Assembly: GCA_024704765.1 (NCBI GenBank) | Contig: JAKMXF010000177.1 | Span: 124,001-188,000 of the forward strand | Direction of reading: 5' to 3' | DNA length: 64,000 nucleotides | DNA from: Oopsacas minuta | Taxonomy: Eukaryota > Porifera > Hexactinellida > Lyssacinosida > Leucopsacidae | Part shown: positions 36,091 to 47,406 of the stretch, in pieces | Layout of the letters: each line of letters begins with the position of its first letter | Numbering within the stretch: position 1 is the first letter of the stretch | The notes under the pieces: generated by a model | Databases searched by the model: none | What the model saw: the letters and a program-made list of their open reading frames with translations, nothing else | What the model was told of the DNA's origin: nothing | Made by a program: the position numbers and the translations under genes

Positions 36091-37649
36091 TGCCGCCCAA
36101 TAATGGTCGACAAAATAAGCAAAAGGGCGCCTATGACGCCAGTAATGATGTTAACCATCGACTTCTAAACTACTTCAACAATGCACTCGCATTCAACTGA
36201 TATATGATTAATACCAAGCTGGGACATGTGTTATAATTGTTATCTCGAAACCATTTGTTCTAATGGAATAAATGATATTATTGCTAAATTTTTATGACTA
36301 AATTAGATTTGTCAGTTTTAGAGGTTCTTCACACCTTTTGAAATATATGTTAATAATACAGATAATTCGAAGAAGCATTTGAAGTTAGACATAAAACATG
36401 TATTATGAATAGGAGTTATACATGGGGAGCTTATTCTAAACATTCTATACACTAAGCCTAAGGCAATGGTGGTACTTCTAAAGAAAATACGAAGAAAATA
36501 ATAAGAAAGTTGACTCGTTCTAGAGTTTCAGTAGAGACCAGGGATGACACTTTTATGAATATCCATAGTCTACCAAAGATAAGGCTTGATCACTGCTTGA
36601 CTAGGGTTAAAGAAAGTGGATATATTTTGATGGGAAATTCCTTAATCGTCACTAATATGAAATTGGTACATATTCACCTGAAAAAATGTATTATATATGT
36701 TACCGTCCAAATTGAGTACTTGCCGCTGCAAAATTGAGTAAGGTCACTCTTACACAAAAATTTAAATGTTATGGTTTACTAAATAACAATATTATTATAA
36801 TTTCAAAGATATGGTTTGTGGTCTGCTAAAATAAATGAATGATGTATATAGATTTATACTACGAATATCATCCTTCAATTGACTTGAAATAATATTTGTA
36901 TTGTTCAATACGCTTAATATAGCCAAATATATACACAATATACTATAAAATCATGACAAAATTTGGAAATAATGCAGTAAACGTACTTCTAGAAACTCTA
37001 TCAATTTTCAGTGAATTAGTTGCCCAGTTGATTATACAAAGGTAGATGACTAGTTGATTGAGGTGGTTTTGAAAAACCCATGTTTTTACACTACTATCGG
37101 TTCTCGCATACGGTAGAGTGTCTGCGATACCTCGAGTTGCATTTAACCTGCTTCCGTTTGCACTGGCAAGCCTTGGTCCGGCAGCTGTCTCGGATTGGGA
37201 ATAGAGCACGTTAAATCCAAGATTTACTTTAGGAGGGAAGTTGTCATTATGGGCAACGCTATAGATCCCTGACCATTCTTTCGTTGTATTTAGACCATGC
37301 TGAACTACTATCCAATTAAGATACTTAATTAACAACAACATTAATTACAATATAAATATATTAGGAAAATCTATGTGAATCAACAATACACAAGATTTAA
37401 TCTTTAACTTCACAATACTATTCTACGGTTCTTTTGTCCTATTGTAATGATCAACAAATTCCTCCAACATACCATTCGTTAGGTGATCATGGCCTTAAAT
37501 GCATAAACGCGTTGTGGGTTCAAGCGTGCCCCTCGCCCATCCTGCTGCAGAGTCTCCTTTATATTAGTTCCATACTGCTAAATGTACGTTCTCCGTCAGT
37601 GGCTCTTGATACTAGTAAAACTTCTAGGCACCCAGTATTGCAGATAAAT
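36091..37649. other. no gene clearly recognised
   Basis: AT-rich to about 37000, then somewhat GC-richer (37080-37260). The minus-strand frame 36943-37341 has no similarity I recognise. It could be the decayed distal part of the KRBA2-like remnant that starts at 39.05 kb. Confidence 0.35.
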
Positions 37650-39050
37650 CTGATAAGTTAGGAAATGCAATCGAAATTTCTCCGCAATTAATCTATTACG
37701 ATAGAACATCCTACAAAAACATATCCTTGAATTGCCTCGAAATTGTCAGCAGAAACAATTTCCATTCTGCTTCAGTTTCCTCCCTGGCTGTGACTAGGTT
37801 TTCCCATTTAAATCTCAGGAGACTGGAGTTCCGCTTGGATCAGTGAAAGTTTAACTGCTTTCTTGGGAGAATAATGGAAAGCTTTCCAGATGGTTAACAC
37901 TATACCTAAACTCTCATTATTTGTACATGTTCTGTACAAGCATTGACAGCAGCAAGTTGAAGTTAATGGGAGCTGTAGTAGATATAAATCGCAAGTGGTG
38001 CAAGTAATCTCAGATGCCTTTGAATTCATTGTATTAGTACCATCAAACCTAAGGAAGGCTCTTTCTCAAGGGCAACGTCAGGGTGGAGAAGGTTGTCAGT
38101 GCCGCAGGGTCTAAAGTTAGTGTAGGTGAATGCTGGCTGATTGCCCCATGTCCAGTCTCTATCTGGTAAGCCCCTCCATCCAAGTACACGTCCGTAACTG
38201 TCCAATGAGACTGCTGGGACTAATGCTAGCCCTGTCAGGGTACGGAATGGGTATCTTTACATGATTCCCCTTTCAATAGTCTTGCTACGTTTCTTACTAG
38301 ACCGTATAATGTCAGCTCCTTGCATTTTGAGTGCTCTCCTCTCCCTCAAGGAATTTCTCAGTATTTTGCGTGCACAGAAGTACAGTACTGCAGTCTTACA
38401 GTACGCGTCTACCCGATCCAGGCAGTCAGCATGAAATGGACCCAGTTTACAATGGCTGCAACTCACAGTGCAGTTGCCATCATCTATTACAAAGACTGGC
38501 AGGAGGTAATGTTAGTACAAGGTGTAACTTGTGTTCCGATCAGCAGGGGTACAGTTAAGTTGTATGAATCGTCATCAAGATCGTCGGCAAACACATATCC
38601 TGCATTTGTTGGCTTGGGAAATGCCACAGAGGCGTACGAAGAGGACAATTACTGCATAAAGCACGTGATAGTTGTTTCCCTTGAAATACTCGTACACCTG
38701 TCACGTCCCCCATGACTGATCTCATGATGTGCGACCACTAACGTATCCCACAGGTCTTTCTTAGCCATACACGTAACTTACTCGGTGTAGTCTCCCGGTT
38801 TCAATCCCTTTTATATACAAGACTTTTACAGCCTTAAACTCCTCCACAGAATAGCTCAACCTGGTCCTGCCGGAATTGGGATCGTTGGTGTTGCAACCAT
38901 CCTCTCTGTAGCTCTCTATAATCCCATCTCTCTCCTCTCTCCCCACCAAATGTAAATAGATTGAGCTACTAAAGCTCTGCTTCAAAATGTATTTAGTATT
39001 TTGACGAAAGGAAGGTATGTTGATTTTGTCCAGATGAAACAAACGCAAAT
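37650..39050 (-). pseudogene. KRBA2/Ginger-like integrase-family gene, degenerate
   Basis: On the minus strand, 38761-39048 opens a protein start. It is followed near 38700-38760 by DLWDTLVVAHHEISHGGRDR, which resembles the HHCC-finger region (LWxxIxxxHxxxxHxGRDR) of KRBA2-like integrase-derived proteins. Near 38310-38470 is CSHCKLGPFHADC and then ALKMQGADIIRSSKKR. A shifted frame gives VKIPIPYPDRAS, which fits the VxIPIPDVDR block after the integrase core. A Cys-rich CTTCDLY...CCCQCLYRTC piece lies at 37890-38010. The DDE core itself is not recognisable. I am only moderately sure of the family. Confidence 0.42.
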
Positions 39051-40884
39051 AATAAACACATATTAATCGTAACTAGGAAGAAATAGCGCAGTAACTGTCG
39101 CGTGATAGCAAAGTGTTACTATAGGCCAAACACTCCAAGTACATCTAGGCAACTTTGGTATGTATGTTGATTAGTAATTCCCCAAATTATTTGCGTGTTA
39201 GTTAACCCATAATATAATAACAAGCAAATTATATAAGAATAACCTCACTCAAATTGGAAGGTGACATATATATGAAAGAATTCACAATAGACACACTTGT
39301 GAAAATTTTCAGAGCGAAATGATGTAATCTGTAGCGGAATTGGCAAGTATGGATTAAAAAATGCTTAATCATTGAAACTATGTAGAACTATAATTATTAA
39401 TCTAAGCTCAAAATGTTGAAATACCAAATAATCTTAATCTATGTTAAAATGTTGATTACTAAAAGAAATATATCCACTTCCTATTATCCCTGGTCCAGTG
39501 AAAATTGACTCCGTGATCAGGCCTTATCTTTAGTAGGCTATGGAATATCCAATTTTACCTCGATAATCAGATGAGATTTATTGTGTCAAATCAGTATAGC
39601 CATTTTGTAATAGATACCCAACTTCTCACAACCTGATAATACATTTTCATATGATATGTCGTAACATTATGATGTAATCCTGAATATACCCATATATGGA
39701 AATTTTCAAGATTACGTAATAATCTTCTGTATATCATTTCAAAAATGTATAATCAGGGCATGGGAATTTGAGTATACATTATACATTGGCTATTATGCTC
39801 TAACTGTAACGATTATCGAGGAATCAGTGAATATTGACATATAAGTGCAATCTATGGTTTCAGCTGGAACCCAAGAACTACCAACTTTATTATTACAGTG
39901 TTTACAAAATTATTTCGAATATTCCATAATTGAACTTTGAAATCAAAAGATCAATATTTCCCATTTTTCAATTTTTCTAACCTATCAGCCTATTAGGCGA
40001 TCACATGACGTCTTTACTACATGAAAATATTTTCTAGATGTGGAATTTGTGAAACTTGATTATAGCTTTAGTATATTTGCTAATATCTTGAGGTATTGAC
40101 TTCGAATCAACTACAATTTACTTCTTTTTATCCTGTTCTAGAAAATAATTGTTGTCTCCGGTCCGATATTACGTAGTTAACGACTATGGTCATATAATGA
40201 ACAATAGGCATAAATATCTCTACAAACTAATTCCAAGTCAAACTGAAGTCATTTGATAGCTTATTTAGCAAATTTTTGAACTAATCCTCTATATTTTAAC
40301 TCATTTTTGAGTTTTGAAACTAATTCAAGAATAAATTTACACACTTTTCGTATCCAAATCACATTCCATGGAATCTAAGGCTAATTCCTTGCAAATTTCA
40401 AATTTGCTTTGATATTGTTTGCACATCCAAAATTATAGTTGCATCCATGACACCACATTTTGCCAATTTTCCCAATAACCTGAGAATATTTAATGTTATG
40501 GTCAAGTCCTCCTGGAAACATGTAGTAAATACCCGAATTTCATACCGGAAATTACATTTCAATACGATATGACTGACCTAATATGTACCTAGTCCATGTC
40601 CATCAATTAGCACTATTGCCTGAGTGTATATAATGTTTTTGATAATGCCATAAGACCAATAGACTTCTCATGTACAGCTTACTTTCAATCGTAGAACATT
40701 TTTCCTCTCTAACATCAATTAACTGTTTCTCCGAATAATCAGCAATATCACAGCGGATCCCGCTTAATAATATACCTCCCTACATGAGTTTTTATGACTC
40801 TTTGATTTGAAGTTTTAATGATATTATGAAATTTTGACTTATTTGTCACCTTTTCGGAATTTGAATATAAAGTTGTTGGCTACT
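39051..40884. other. no gene recognised
   Basis: About 1.8 kb of AT-rich sequence without coding or structural signals I can support. Confidence 0.4.
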
Positions 40885-41158
40885 GCTCAGCAAAGTGGGT
40901 TATTTGGGTAAACATTTCCAGTAGGATATAACTTCAACAATTGTAATTATTTTCTCCTGAATTTTGGCTATAGAGGTCATAACTAAGATAATCTTTTGCA
41001 TGTCAGATTTTGAGAATGAGTTAGCATTGGAAAATTATGACGTCATATTTAATTTCCAAAAATATTCATATTATTTCGTTTCATATAATCATAGACTATA
41101 TAGGATATTCTTAATAGTATCTTGTTTCAATAACAAACACAAATAACAAGGCAACGTA
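40885..41158 (+). repeat. dispersed repeat R1, copy 1
   Basis: About 270 bp matching 56190-56458 in the same orientation. Shared strings include TTTCCAGTAGG, TATAACTTCAACAAT, CATGTCAGATTTTGAG, GATATTCTTAATAGTAT and TTTCAATAACAAACAC. It ends AGGCAACG in both copies. Non-coding and of unknown class. Confidence 0.75.
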
Positions 41159-41430
41159 GTATAAGAGATTACTATAATTAACCGATTACTGCCGAGGGTT
41201 ACGTTCGTAACAAAATGGATCATTAAAATTTACCCCTTCGTTTTAACCTATTCCCGCACCCAAATCGATATTGTAGTACCATTCTGAAGTCATAAAATGA
41301 CACATTTTCCTAGCAGGATTCGGTTCCCATTTTAGAATGCACATAGTGACGTTATTACTAGATTAATTCAACTCACCCTTACATCGGACTCGGATATAAC
41401 GAAACAACCGAATACATCGAAGTGAATTTT
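41159..41430 (+). repeat. dispersed repeat R2, copy 1
   Basis: Aligns imperfectly with 46040-46260. Common landmarks in order are GCCGA...GTTAC, TTTTAA-C-ATTCCC, a CACATTT string and GATTCGGTT or TATTCGGTT. CCGAATACA-C-GAAGTG also occurs in both regions. It is probably an old transposon-derived repeat. Confidence 0.5.
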
Positions 41431-43429
41431 GCCCTAGAACCTTCAAACCACAAAATTACTCCATATATAATACATTCGAATATATCGAACGATAATACAG
41501 GTCCTTTTGATTCCCGAGGTCATGGAGGAATTTCCGAATCGTTGATGGAAATTTTGATGACCTTCTCCTTTGATAAATCAAAAATGGATGAACTCCTTAA
41601 CGTAATCAATACATATATGATATGTATATGTCCTGAAGAAATACAATGGACAGTTGAGTATTTCATGTAAAATGGAAAAATATTTACTAAGCCTTAGATC
41701 ACAGAAACAAGAATATTATTATCTTCACTGACAATCCGTGAATACACGAATTTGGAAAGTTACAAATGTTACAGAATACGAACACGACAGATATTTATCA
41801 CCTTAGAAGGGTCAACCCGTATTCACGCATAGAGACCGGAATATTCTGAAACCATGAAAATCAAATGTTGAACATTCTGGGATTTATCTAGGTGATAGCT
41901 AGATGTACCACTTGAACCAAGGATATTTCTCCAGGAGATATCGACTATCCTGATTCCGAAAGTATAATCAGTTTCTCCTCGCTCATGTTATACCTAATCG
42001 TCCTTTCAATTTTTGCAATATTTTGGTGATTTCCATGTAGGGTTGGGGTCGGTTAACCGATTTAAGGAGCGGGTAAAACCTTTCAGATAATAGAGGTTAA
42101 CGGGCTAACCGCTTCAATTATTCTTTAACACAATCAATGATGTTTGATGGCTGAAATTGAAAATATCAACACATAGATATTATATATGCTATCGTGATTC
42201 GATTATATAATTCAAACAATTGAAATTTGAGAAAATGGAACTAAAATGTAATATCTAATAATACCGAACTAGCAGAATTCGTGTATTTATAATTTCGTAC
42301 CTCTGAAATACTGAATACATTAGTGGAAATGACACTTTTGGGTTATCCGAATATAATATTATCCTAGCATTTAACTGGATATATCCAGCTCTGTTTCTGG
42401 AAATTCATACTATGGCTACAGGAATAATATTTGTTGATATATTTATTTAATTAATACAAATTCTTTCGTGAAGCATGAGTCATCTGCTACAGTTTCACCA
42501 TTTTGCCATTGCAACTGGGACTGATATATTCAACAAATTAAAATTTAAAAGCTGTCGGACACGCAAACCAACATTCATCAAAGGGCAACGCCAACTAAAG
42601 ATGCACTTTTCACAACAGCTTAAATCTAAAATGACAAATAGTTGATGTGTGTATGTTCTGAAGAAAGCTAATTGATTGGTTGTTTATTTTCTATGATACG
42701 GCGAAATAATTGTTAAGCCATTGCAACATAACGACGCTAAACTGAAATATTCTTACATTTGCATGGCAAATTGTGGATATTTGCGTTAGTTAGTTAAAGT
42801 TTTATAGGATGCGAAAAAGATATATATTCAGCTTCAGGCGGCAAATTTGCTGTAGAGAAGGATTATCAACCATGAATTCTTGGATGACAATAAGAACAAT
42901 GTATAATTTTGATATTCTACATGTAACCAATAAAGTATTCAGGTAAGTGCGCAGTTACTACTTTTCATAAATCACTTATGATTTGATATATCGTCTAACG
43001 CATCCATAGTAAAAAATCCTACAAAATTCCTGTGAGGCAGTATGCGTAGAATGCTATGGGTAGGGCATGCGTCTTATGTTAATAGGTTGGCAGCGAAGAA
43101 ATGGGACCAAAAATATTTTGTGATTTTCAATTTTGGAAAATTGAACGCTGAAAGTTTTCCGTTGCAAATAATAAAATAAAAGGAGTATATCATATCTTGA
43201 GCATTTCGTATAACGTAACTGTTTCACAATAAATGCAACTAGTCGATATTCATAGAATTGATAGATAGTTTCCCAGAATCCCGAAAATTTTCGTACCCGG
43301 ATTTTTCCTCCCCAGGTGATTCCCTGTCCCTTGTTATTCAGGTTATATTCATGCATCTAGAGGATAAATATGGTATAATTAATTATTGAAATAGGTATGT
43401 GAGTAATAATACAGTAGTCAAAACTCAAA
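41431..43429. other. no gene recognised
   Basis: AT-rich sequence. GGGTTGGGGTCGGTTAACCGA near 42040, followed at about 42105 by a second GGTTAAC...GCTAACCGC segment, is a short region of inverted GGTTAACC motifs that may be a relic terminus. Nothing else was recognised. Confidence 0.35.
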
Positions 43430-44816
43430 ATTATATGCGATTCCCCTAAGATGTGTGGTTATATCCCGGTTCTCAGAATCTCTATCAAGTGATTGTGAAC
43501 GCTCATCTCGTTCAATGGACTATTTGCTGCGTACTATTGTATCACCAGACTCTCACTTTATCAGTTTGCCCTCTTGTAGTGACTGTTCTCTTTGCAAAGA
43601 TTTGAACAGCTTTGACACACTAGGGTGGGAACAACCAACACTAGAATGAAATGAATTGTGCCACCCCTCAACTACGTTATAAGTTCGTGGTAGTTGTTGA
43701 CGTATCCTTTCGTATATGTTCCAGATTCTGATAGGAAAGGGTGGGATCCTTCTACTGTTATTAGGAAGTCTTTTACCAATATAGTTATCTTCAAAATAAG
43801 TAGCAACTCCTAGAGCAGATTCTGGAAAATCTGCCATCAGAATATTGAAACAGTCCATTACATCTTGTTCTGGGACAAAAGCAAGGCTAGGAAGCATCTT
43901 TAATTTCAGGAGGAATTCTCTATCTTCTTGATAGATTGTTCTTAACCCCTCTGATTGTATTTTTCTATATACATTTTGGGAGAGATGAAAGAAGCACCCC
44001 GAAATTACAGCAAGAAATTTGTCCTCAAATACATTAATTGCTGCTTTTTCGAAATCGGTCATTATCGTGGTTGTATTTCGAGGAGTTTAGAGAGAAGTCT
44101 GTTATAAGTAGAACCAGCTTTATCAGATAGTAATGCATATACGCAAGGGTAGAAGAATCCATCTCTCTCTGCATGAATGGTATACAACTGAAAAAAACAC
44201 TCTGGTACTACATTGAAAGTTCCATCAGCATACCAAGTTTCAGATTCTGAAAGAATAGCGAAAAAATTTGGGTTAGCAAATATAATCATCCGATTGACGT
44301 CGCCAAAGCCAGAGTCGAAAAGTAAAAATGGCTCCCCTTTAACCGTCACTTTGTATTTTCCGCAATGATTATTTCAGCAGCACAGGTAGGATTCCCACAG
44401 TTTTCTTCAGATTTGCTTTTGTGTATAAGGATGATTCTCTTCACAGATTCCAATTTAGGGAGTTGTGCAGTACTTGAAGATCCCATTCGCTCGATACCAT
44501 GTGAGAGAATGACCCTTGTACTTTCTTCAGAATTTATTGAACATTCTTTCACCATATTATAACCTCGAAGCATTTCGATTCGTACAGGGTTAGATCCATG
44601 CGGATGACTAGAATAAATGTCGTTTATCTTTGTCGATTTGATAATTTCATCTCCTTTAGTGTGCATACGAGCTTTACACGTCCCCCGATTTTCACATACC
44701 CACTGTTGTAAGTCCAATGACGACTTTGTCAATGTATACACGAACCCTTGGAACGTAGCTTTATCTTTCCCCCTTATAGTTTTAACCAATTCGATTTTGA
44801 GAGGAGAAGCGGCCAC
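43430..44816 (-). pseudogene. FLYWCH/MULE-type transposase, frameshifted
   Basis: The first part (44346-44816) is a FLYWCH-type zinc finger: GFVYTLTKSSLDLQQWVCEN, then GTCKARMHT, ending with a His-containing HPHG. After a frameshift near 44349 the next part (44062-44349) has ETWYADGTFNVVPECFFQLYTIH, the first catalytic Asp region of MULE transposases, and YPCVYALLSDKAGSTY. After another frameshift near 44062 comes MTDFEKAAINVFEDKF, the second Asp, then CFFHLSQNVYRKIQ. VVEGWHNSFHSSVGCSHPSV is the usual block near the Glu. It extends to about 43553 and then decays. Mutator-like elements of this domain order are common in arthropods. No terminal repeats seen. Confidence 0.85.
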
Positions 44817-45062
44817 TACAATGTTAGTTTATGACAAGTGAATAATTCGTGGACTCTGATTGATCTTATTCTTAATATATGTATCCTTATATACTACGTG
44901 GAGTATTCACGGATTATTTATTTTTGCCAGAAAGTGGTCAGGAAGTATATCTTTCAGACCTACGATATGACTAGTGTAAATTATATACATCTATTGTATA
45001 AGCAAGACTAGTTTGGTTTCACTAAGAAAACAGGAATTTAGTGTATCTAACTTATGGGATAT

Positions 45063-45110
45063 CCTGAGGACGAAATTTCCTGAGGACGAAATTTCCTGGG
45101 GACGAAATTT
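45063..45110. repeat. three tandem 16-bp units
   Basis: CCTGAGGACGAAATTT occurs at 45063-45078 and 45079-45094, and as CCTGGGGACGAAATTT at 45095-45110. It lies about 140 bp beyond the end of IFT80 exon 1, inside intron 1. Confidence 0.9.
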
Positions 45111-45252
45111 CCGTTTACCAGTTCCTCATGATATTCTATAATAGAATATTAGTATGAATTCATATTTATTCTGTCTAATAGAAGGAAATTTTTGGCTAAT
45201 CTAGTTATGTACTAACTAGTTGAAGATTTTTAATATATAAATCAATGATCAC

Positions 45253-45744
45253 CTGCTCGTCACACAATGTCCAAGCAAAAGTATATATTGGTGTATCTGA
45301 GTGTATTAGTGTTGATCTTAACATCCCCAAACGAGACCATATCTTTATTAGACCATCCTCTCCAGAAGTTGCCACACTGTTTCCATTTATGTTCCATTTT
45401 ACAGAGCATATCACGCCTGTATGGGCTACAACATTCTTTTCTAAACGTCCAGACCTCCTAAGGAATAGTAAATTACCATTAGACGAACCTATAACAAGCA
45501 TATCAGAAAATTTTCCTGAGCTGGTACTTTGCATAGGACAACATTGCATGCATACAGGAAAATATCCATTTGGAAATATGTAAAAGAGAGAATTTGTCCC
45601 TGAAATAATATTCCATAAATAAATTTGTCGATCATCGCTACAAGAAACAAATTCTTCAGATGATAACCAAGCAATTGAAGAAACTAGATCGTAATGAATC
45701 AAATTAGAATCAGAACAAAAATTTGGCAATCTCTTTATCGGCAT
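45253..45744 (-). CDS. IFT80: IFT80, exon 1 (start codon and WD40 repeats 1-2)
   Basis: The first coding exon is 164 codons. The protein begins MPIKRLPNFCSDSNLIHYDL. Human IFT80 begins MRLKISLLKEPKHQELV, so the N-terminus is at the expected place and the ATG at 45744 is the natural start. WD40 signatures follow: EEFVSCSDDRQIYLWNI, then SSNGNLLFLRRSGRLEKNVVAH. Next is NGNSVATSGEDGLIKIWS, then LGMLRSTLIHS and PIYTFAWTLCDEQ. Human has CSDDHQIVKWN, LISKLGRVEKSVEAH, GEDGQIKIWSKTGMLRSTL and PVYSVAW. The exon ends at CAG before GTGATC in phase 0. It acts in the IFT-B complex of cilia. Human IFT80 is 777 aa, so most of the gene lies outside. Confidence 0.93.
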
Positions 45745-46829
45745 ATATTAGATATGCTAACTAAAATAAAATTCAAGAAATTAATCATATAGTAAATACA
45801 ACTCTTTTCCATAGCAATGTATAATACTATGCTAACGTGGGTCGCCCACTTCTATGAGCCCATAATTATCAGTTTTGTTGCAGCGCTACCAACCCTCCCC
45901 CTTGTTAGGTTAATCTCCCGTTAATTTCCTATTGAAGAACTACACATACGTCAATTCTGGTTAATTGGGACACTGGTTAACCGGGAGTCCGCTTTATAGG
46001 GACAAATCTCCAGGAACGGAATCATCTCCATTAAGGTTGATACTAAATATTTCGTATACTCTGGACAAACTCCACATAACCGAATACAGCCGAAGTGTTA
46101 CATTGATAACAAAAGGAACACGTTAATTGTCCGACTTCATTTTAATCAATTCCCACAATCAAAAGATTTCAGCACCTTATTGACGTCAAAAAATCACACA
46201 TTTGCCTGGCCGTATTCGGTTAATCGGGACAAACTCTGGTAACGGAGCGAAAATTAGCAAATCAATCATGACTAAATTTCTCTTGATTTAGGAAATTCCC
46301 AGAAACTTGGTACATGTACAAAATATCGATGAAAATATACTCAATTTTGGAATAATTTGGCCTAATAAAATTCTATTTAATAGTGATTGTTATACATCCT
46401 ATTGTTATCTACATGATGCACAGAAAGCATTAGACGATAACCTTTTGACTTTCTCAAATCAACTTTTAATCACAACATTATTGGCGGATCTTGGCAATAA
46501 TGTCCCGTCCCGCCAGGCGAAACATTTTTAAATATCATCGAATCAACTTTTAACGACCAGATTCGTACTCAGTATGAAATTTCCAGCAGTCTGATGGGCC
46601 ACTTGACCATTTCCTAATTCTTTTGAGAATCGAATGCAGTACAGTGCTGAGGTGTCAATGAGATAATAATTTTCCAAACATCGTCATGTGAACTCTATAG
46701 TGAAACTCTTTCGCACACTACACACTATGTATATATTATATATATGAAGTGATCGAGTGTTATTTCGGTAGGAAAAAATTTAATGGATATTGATCATTTT
46801 GACACGTTCCTTAGTTATTGGTTAGACCA
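45745..46829. other. IFT80 upstream region
   Basis: Presumed promoter side of IFT80, although no core promoter element can be assigned. It contains repeat R2 (46040-46260) and GGTTAATTGGGAC and GGTTAACCGGGAG motifs near 45958-45990, possible relic transposon ends. The open frame 46307-46531 is unrecognised. Confidence 0.4.
46040..46260 (+). repeat. dispersed repeat R2, copy 2
   Basis: Diverged direct copy of the 41159-41430 repeat, sharing the landmark order GCCGAAG-GTTACATTGATAACAAAA, ATTTTAATCAATTCCCACA, CACACATTT and TATTCGGTTAATCGGGAC. Confidence 0.5.
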
Positions 46830-46956
46830 CACGGGTCTCTCAGAAAATCATATTGATCGAAAAAACGAGGTCCTTGAGATTTTTCATGATTCTTGTGTAG
46901 AATTTTGCGTAGAATCCGATTCTGTTGTCAAAAAAATATTTCCCACACAAATTTTT
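46830..46956 (+). repeat. left terminal inverted repeat of family B element
   Basis: It begins CACGGGTCTC and ends around CACACAAATTTTT. It shows two visible differences from the right copy, TTGTCAAAA against TTGCCAAAA and TTTCCCACAC against TTTCTCACAC. Confidence 0.9.
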
Positions 46957-47406
46957 TCGATAAATTTATTTTTTTGTAAAAAAATAATTTTTTACAATTC
47001 GAATATTTTAGATTCTCATCATGACAGCGATGGCAGATGCATCACCATTGGCAATCAGATATTATTATGATATGCTTAGACATTGTTGTTTACATCTGCA
47101 TGCACTTAGAATTTTCAATAGTATTGCGGTTTTATTCTATTCTATTATGTCATTCATTTTTCTGTATGGTATCAGGTTCGAATAGTTTAACAATAGTAAC
47201 AATAGTTTGATTGCACGTCATTAATCACCTAATCGAGTCCTTTGAATACTTTTAAGTAGTTTCCATTCAGTGATAATTAGTAATTAAAGGTGTTTAACGA
47301 ATATCTGTTTGCATAGAAAAACTATTTAAAGAATGCTTGTACTCATTTTCTATATAATTTTTCTGATACATAATTGTTCTGATATCTATTTCTACTGTTG
47401 GTATTT

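Larger units (their letters stand above)
5983..45252 (-). other. IFT80: IFT80 intron 1, about 39.3 kb
   Basis: The interval between the exon 1 donor (CAG before GTGATC, GT at 45251-45252) and the exon 2 acceptor (TTTTAG ending at 5983). Both ends are phase 0, and the joined protein aligns without a gap to the known family. At least nine transposable-element genes on both strands fill it. The donor is weak at position +5. A small additional exon inside cannot be excluded, but homology does not require one. Confidence 0.75.

Noticed and set aside
35838-36158. 106-aa protein-coding gene on the minus strand
   Set aside because: The frame covers an internally duplicated GC-rich repeat. No homology or start context.
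45063-45110. hammerhead ribozyme
   Set aside because: Only the GAAA-side half is present. No CTGATGA strand or stem III partner nearby.
45205-45252. IFT80 exon 1 extending to the stop at 45205
   Set aside because: The extra residues (VIIDLYIKNLQ) duplicate a segment that exon 2 already supplies with better match to the family.
45245-45583. plus-strand gene opposite IFT80 exon 1
   Set aside because: Shadow frame. The minus strand has clear WD40 homology.
46783-47070. 95-aa gene on the plus strand
   Set aside because: It reads through the left terminal inverted repeat of the family B element. The mirror frame 49453-49680 is the same repeat translated again.
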